Positions 59,931 to 64,000 of a DNA stretch of 64,000 bases are shown one piece after another. How positions within the stretch are numbered: the first letter of the stretch is position 1; each line of letters opens with the position of its first letter. The notes below the pieces were generated by a model. It saw only the letters and a list, made by a program, of their open reading frames with translations, was not told the DNA's origin and ran no database searches. Made by a program: the position numbers and the translations under genes. Source of the stretch: Vicinamibacterales bacterium (GTDB lineage: Bacteria; Acidobacteriota; Vicinamibacteria; Vicinamibacterales; 2-12-FULL-66-21); NCBI GenBank assembly GCA_036496585.1, contig DASXLB010000014.1, positions 62,001 to 126,000 of the forward strand. Direction: 5' to 3'.

Positions 59931-61748
59931 GTGCGCCGCGTCGCCTTGCCGAGCCTGGCGCTCGTCTGCCTGTTCGCGCCGACTCAGGCATTCGCCCAGT
60001 CGGTCGCCTGGGTTCGCACCGATCCGCTCGTCCTGCCGTCGACGGCGACCGGCACGGTCCGCTTCGAGGCGGCCGTGAGCGGCAGCCCGTCCCGGGTATC
60101 ACTGGCACTGACGGCCGGCAGCATCGATCTTCATGACGATGGCAGCAACGGGGACGCGAACGCCGGCGACGGCGTCTTCACCGTCACTGTTCCGGCATCG
60201 ACGGTGGCGGCGCAGATGCAGCCTGACGACGTGCAGCGCGTGTTCGTCGGCTTTCTCGACGTCTTCGGCGGCGCCACCCGGGTCCTGCGCGCCAACGTGT
60301 TCGTCGACGTCTACACGCCGGACATCCCGCAGGTCCCGATCGCGGTGCTGGCCGGCGATGTTCAGGCAACCGATCGTCTCGTCAACGTGGTCGATAGTGC
60401 ATTTCTGACCGACGGCAACGTAAAGCGAATCGCGCAGACCTTCTATCGCTACTACAGCGACAGTTTCGACTTCCTCAGCATCGTCTCGACTCCGTCGCGC
60501 TTCCAGAATCGCAGTCACGCGACGGTGAGCAATGGCGTGCAGGGGATCGGCGAAACCCGCATCGACACGTCGGCCGAGTACCGCTCATCGGGCCGACTTC
60601 TCGGATATTCGAGGTTTCCGGTTACGAGCTTGTACGACGGCGCCAGCGTCGGCTATTCCCACGAGACCGCGCACCAGTGGGTGAACTTCCTGAACTTTGC
60701 GCCATACGCCTCCGGCATTCCGCACTGGCCGGTATCGTCGATGGCGACTGGAGTGATGGGCTTCAGCATCGGCGGCAGCGGCGGCGAGGGAGGCTCGTTC
60801 CCATGCCGCATCGTCGACGACGGAACGACGGTGCAGTTGTTCGGCCTACCGCAGACGGAGTCGCCGGTCTTCAACGATGTCGACCTCTATCTGATGGGTC
60901 TGCTGCCCGCATCGGCGGTGCGCCCACAGGTGGTGTTCACCGGCGTGACGTCTCCTCCCTCGTGCACCGGCCAGGTCTACGCCGGGGCGGTCGCGCGGGT
61001 CGGCGTCGATGCCATCGTCGCCGGGGCCGGTCAGCGGGTTCCCGACGCGTCGACGTCGCCGAAGCAGTTCCGCGCCGCGACGATTCTCGTTTCGCGTGAC
61101 GGCCTCGTCAGCAGCGAGACCATGTGGCTGTACTCCTGGCTCACGGCGCGCGCCGAGCTGCAGGCGTCGGCGCCGATTCACGAGGGCCTCGTCAAGGCGA
61201 TCGGCAACCCGTTCTTCGTCGCGACCGGCGGGCGCGCGTCGATCGATACGCGGCTGGTCGACTCGGCGGACTTCTCGCTGCAGCCGGCGCAGGCCACGGT
61301 GACGGTGCCAAAGGGCACGCCGGCGACGTTCCGCATCAGCGTGCTTCCGACGCACGCGTCGTTCGACCAGCCGGTATCGCTGGCGTGCGGCACGCTGCCG
61401 TCGCCTCTAGCGTGTGCGTTCGAGCCCTCGCAGGCCACCCCTGGCGCGGCGGGAGCCGACGTGACGTTGACGGTGACGACTGCCGTTCCGGTCGAGGCGA
61501 GCGCGGCTGCGCCGATCGGGGCGTTCATCACCATCGTGGCGCTGGCGCTCGCAAGCGCGCGTGCCCGAGTGCGGGTGACAGTGCCCGCGATCGCCGCGCT
61601 GATCGTCGCCGGATGCGGCGGAGCCAAGACGCCCTCGCCGCAGCCGGCACAGCCGGCGCCAGCTACCTCGACGACCTACACCATCGCGGTCACCGGCACG
61701 TCGGGATCGTTGCTGCACTCGACGAACCTGACGCTGACCGTGCAGTAA
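59931..61748 (+). CDS. Secreted HExxH protein with choice-of-anchor-like N-terminus and TM-CGG C-terminal tail
   Basis: 605 residues, GTG start, signal peptide (LPSLALVCLFAPTQAFAQ). Residues about 25-120 form an immunoglobulin-like domain of the choice-of-anchor X type, with the acidic DDGSNGDANAGDGVF. A zinc-type motif HETAHQW is at 244-250; a third ligand is not obvious, so the metalloprotease call is tentative. Residues about 450-515 are another Ig-like domain. The end is unusual: two hydrophobic segments (AFITIVALALASARA and TVPAIAALIVAGCGG), a Pro-rich spacer, and a beta-rich tail TGTSGSLLHSTNLTLTVQ. This tail recurs on Acidobacteriota surface proteins. Confidence 0.72.
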   Translation: MRRVALPSLALVCLFAPTQAFAQSVAWVRTDPLVLPSTATGTVRFEAAVSGSPSRVSLALTAGSIDLHDDGSNGDANAGDGVFTVTVPASTVAAQMQPDDVQRVFVGFLDVFGGATRVLRANVFVDVYTPDIPQVPIAVLAGDVQATDRLVNVVDSAFLTDGNVKRIAQTFYRYYSDSFDFLSIVSTPSRFQNRSHATVSNGVQGIGETRIDTSAEYRSSGRLLGYSRFPVTSLYDGASVGYSHETAHQWVNFLNFAPYASGIPHWPVSSMATGVMGFSIGGSGGEGGSFPCRIVDDGTTVQLFGLPQTESPVFNDVDLYLMGLLPASAVRPQVVFTGVTSPPSCTGQVYAGAVARVGVDAIVAGAGQRVPDASTSPKQFRAATILVSRDGLVSSETMWLYSWLTARAELQASAPIHEGLVKAIGNPFFVATGGRASIDTRLVDSADFSLQPAQATVTVPKGTPATFRISVLPTHASFDQPVSLACGTLPSPLACAFEPSQATPGAAGADVTLTVTTAVPVEASAAAPIGAFITIVALALASARARVRVTVPAIAALIVAGCGGAKTPSPQPAQPAPATSTTYTIAVTGTSGSLLHSTNLTLTVQ

Positions 61749-61798
61749 GACCGTCGCAGGACGAGGCGACCGCGGCGCGGGGTACCGCGTTGCGGCGA

Positions 61799-62776
61799 TC
61801 AGCGGCCGGGCACCCACGCCATCCCGTCGGGCCCTCGCCCGGTGTCGATCGTCCGTACGACCGTGAGCGTCTTCAGATCGACGACCGCAATGTGGTTCTC
61901 GGCGTTGACGGCCACGTAGGCGTAGCCGCCGTCGGGCGGCATCAGGATCCCTTCGCTGCCCTTGCCCGCCGGGATCTTCTTCGTCACCGTGCGCGTGCCG
62001 ACGTCGATCACCAGCACTTCTCCCGCCTCGTCGTCACTGATCAGCACGGTCTTGCCGTCCGGCGTGAATTTCAGGCGGTTCGAAACCTTCGTGTGTACGT
62101 CGATGGTCTCGATGACCTTCTTCTGGTCGAGATCGACGATCGAGACGCCGCCGTCGCGTGAGTGGGCGGCCCACACCTGGCGTCCGTCAGGCGACACGTC
62201 GAACCCTTCCGGACCGCGTCCGACCGCGACGACCGCTTCGTTCCACGCCAGCGCGTTGGCGCCGCGCTCGTAGATCGTCAGGCTGTTCGATCCGATGTTG
62301 CAGGTCACCATCTTCGTGGCGTCGTGATTCACCCAGATCATGTGCGTGCCGGCCTGGCCGCTGCCGAGCAGCCAGTCGATGGTGTTGGAGCCGGGATCGT
62401 AGCGACCGATGATGCGATTGGTCTCCGCGGTGAAGTAGAGGCCGCCATTCCGGACGAACAGCCCGTGCGGACGCCGCAGCGGACTGACGTCCACGCGCCG
62501 CAGCTCCTTCATCGTGGTCAGATCGATCACCGAGATCGTGCTGCCGGGCGTCTGCGCGCCGTAGTTGGCGGCGAACGCCATCCTGCCGTCTTCCGAGACC
62601 GCCGCTTCGTGCGGCGCCTCCCCGGTCGGGACGGTCCCGAGCGTCCTGCCGGTGGCGGGATCGATGACGGCGAGGGTCGCGTCATCCTTGTTCAGGACGA
62701 TCAGCCGAGGCCCCACGGCGCGGCCGGGCGGCTGCAGGGCCACGACGAGCAGCAGGGCGAGGATCAGGCGGGTCAT
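61799..62776 (-). CDS. Secreted YVTN/YncE-like beta-propeller
   Basis: 325 residues with a signal peptide ([17 protein letters not shown]). Seven blades of about 42 residues repeat patterns such as [46 protein letters not shown] and [16 protein letters not shown], the 40-residue YVTN repeat. No heme or catalytic motif is visible; a binding or scaffold role is likely. It is divergent from the zinc-ribbon gene with only 37 bp between the two starts. Confidence 0.88.
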   Translation of the reverse strand: MTRLILALLLVVALQPPGRAVGPRLIVLNKDDATLAVIDPATGRTLGTVPTGEAPHEAAVSEDGRMAFAANYGAQTPGSTISVIDLTTMKELRRVDVSPLRRPHGLFVRNGGLYFTAETNRIIGRYDPGSNTIDWLLGSGQAGTHMIWVNHDATKMVTCNIGSNSLTIYERGANALAWNEAVVAVGRGPEGFDVSPDGRQVWAAHSRDGGVSIVDLDQKKVIETIDVHTKVSNRLKFTPDGKTVLISDDEAGEVLVIDVGTRTVTKKIPAGKGSEGILMPPDGGYAYVAVNAENHIAVVDLKTLTVVRTIDTGRGPDGMAWVPGR

Positions 62777-62782
62777 GCGGGG

Positions 62783-62805
62783 ATCTTAGCCGGGACTGAT
62801 ACAAT
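62783..62805. promoter_or_regulatory. Back-to-back leaderless-type promoters
   Basis: TAAGAT on the minus strand (62783-62788) ends 6 bp before the ATG at 62776. TACAAT on the plus strand (62800-62805) ends 8 bp before the ATG at 62814. Both fit in a 37-bp intergenic space that leaves no room for leaders. Confidence 0.55.
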
Positions 62806-62813
62806 TGCGGGCT

Positions 62814-63041
62814 ATGCCGATGTTCGAGTACGCGTGCCAGGGATGCGGCCGTGCATTCGAGGCCTTCGTGACGTCCGCTCGGAGTCCGGTCTGCCCGTCG
62901 TGCGGGAGCGCCGAGCTCCAGAAGCTGCTGTCGTCGCCGGGCATGGTCGGAATGGCCGGCCGCAAGGAAACCGAGGCGTTCGGCGGGTGTCGCGCGCAAG
63001 GCGGGCACTGCGGCTGTTCGCACAACCCTTCGCTCAATTAA
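62814..63041 (+). CDS. FmdB-type zinc-ribbon protein
   Basis: 75 residues from ATG at 62814; a TTG at 62805 overlaps the -10 box and is rejected. [17 protein letters not shown] is the FmdB/CxxC_CXXC_SSSS hallmark, with CQGC and CPSC forming the zinc site. The C-terminal Cys-rich tail ([15 protein letters not shown]) may bind a second metal. Function of the family is poorly known; a regulatory or chaperone role is often suggested. Followed by the sulfurtransferase gene 74 bp later. Confidence 0.87.
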   Translation: MPMFEYACQGCGRAFEAFVTSARSPVCPSCGSAELQKLLSSPGMVGMAGRKETEAFGGCRAQGGHCGCSHNPSLN

Positions 63042-63115
63042 GCGCTCCGGCGTCATCCCTCCCGGCTCCCGCGGATGACGCGGAACCGCACCGCTGGAAC
63101 AAGGAGAGCATGACA

Positions 63116-63982
<867 letters not shown>

Positions 63983-64000
63983 CCCTCGCTTGCGAGATCG

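Overview
The window reads as a GC-rich chromosome segment from a Gram-negative aerobe, most likely an Acidobacteriota member (Vicinamibacteria-like). This is an inference from gene content: an alternative complex III/caa3 oxidase cluster, a VWFA-related secreted protein, DUF1800/DUF1501 pairs, FG-GAP proteins, and a secreted protein with a transmembrane-Cys-Gly-Gly C-terminal tail. Genes are dense, often overlap by 4 bp (ATGA/GTGA), and no gap exceeds 300 bp. I see no rRNA, tRNA, CRISPR array, prophage or insertion sequence.

Layout. 1-4.2 kb: the end of a secreted zinc metalloprotease, a threonine/serine dehydratase and a class I/II aminotransferase. 4.3-6.5 kb: an ECF sigma factor between two membrane proteins, then a 30-residue membrane micropeptide. 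6.5-15.2 kb (minus): a D-aminoacylase-like enzyme, an SSS symporter with a 37-residue partner, DUF523, a lipoprotein, and an operon of methyltransferase, membrane-anchored MutS-like ATPase and a polytopic membrane protein. 15.3-19.8 kb: a creatininase-like/NTF2-like fusion followed at once by an A1-type heme-copper oxidase operon (I-III-small protein-II). 20-26.9 kb: a giant FG-GAP protein, a MocR regulator, a thioredoxin-reductase-like flavoprotein and an outer-membrane-like protein.

26.9-46.5 kb is the respiratory core. A NatAB-like ABC exporter is divergent from a 12-gene run actABCDEF, a small membrane protein, sco, ctaCDEF, which encodes a quinol-to-oxygen chain: ACIII takes electrons from quinol and passes them to a cytochrome c-fused caa3 oxidase, with Sco delivering copper. 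The shared intergenic region holds a near-perfect Rex/CRP-type palindrome. A MacAB-like exporter (adaptor, ATPase, two FtsX-type permeases) follows.

46.6-53.2 kb: a small winged-helix-like protein, a hairpin-rich convergent junction, a secreted protein, an MBL-fold hydrolase, and a probable keto-sugar locus (TIM-barrel isomerase, Gfo/Idh/MocA dehydrogenase, DUF1080 hydrolase) with a VWFA protein. 53.4-57 kb: clpS, clpA, grpE. 57-64 kb: a DUF1800/DUF1501 pair, a secreted HExxH protein, a YVTN beta-propeller, a zinc-ribbon protein and a thiosulfate sulfurtransferase.

Recurrent signals: at least nine genes carry a TANNNT-like -10 box 5-8 nt before the start codon, the arrangement expected for leaderless mRNAs. 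A GC-rich hairpin repeat occurs three times, once in frame inside clpA. The A1-type oxidase subunit I lacks the K-channel lysine although its active-site ligands are intact.
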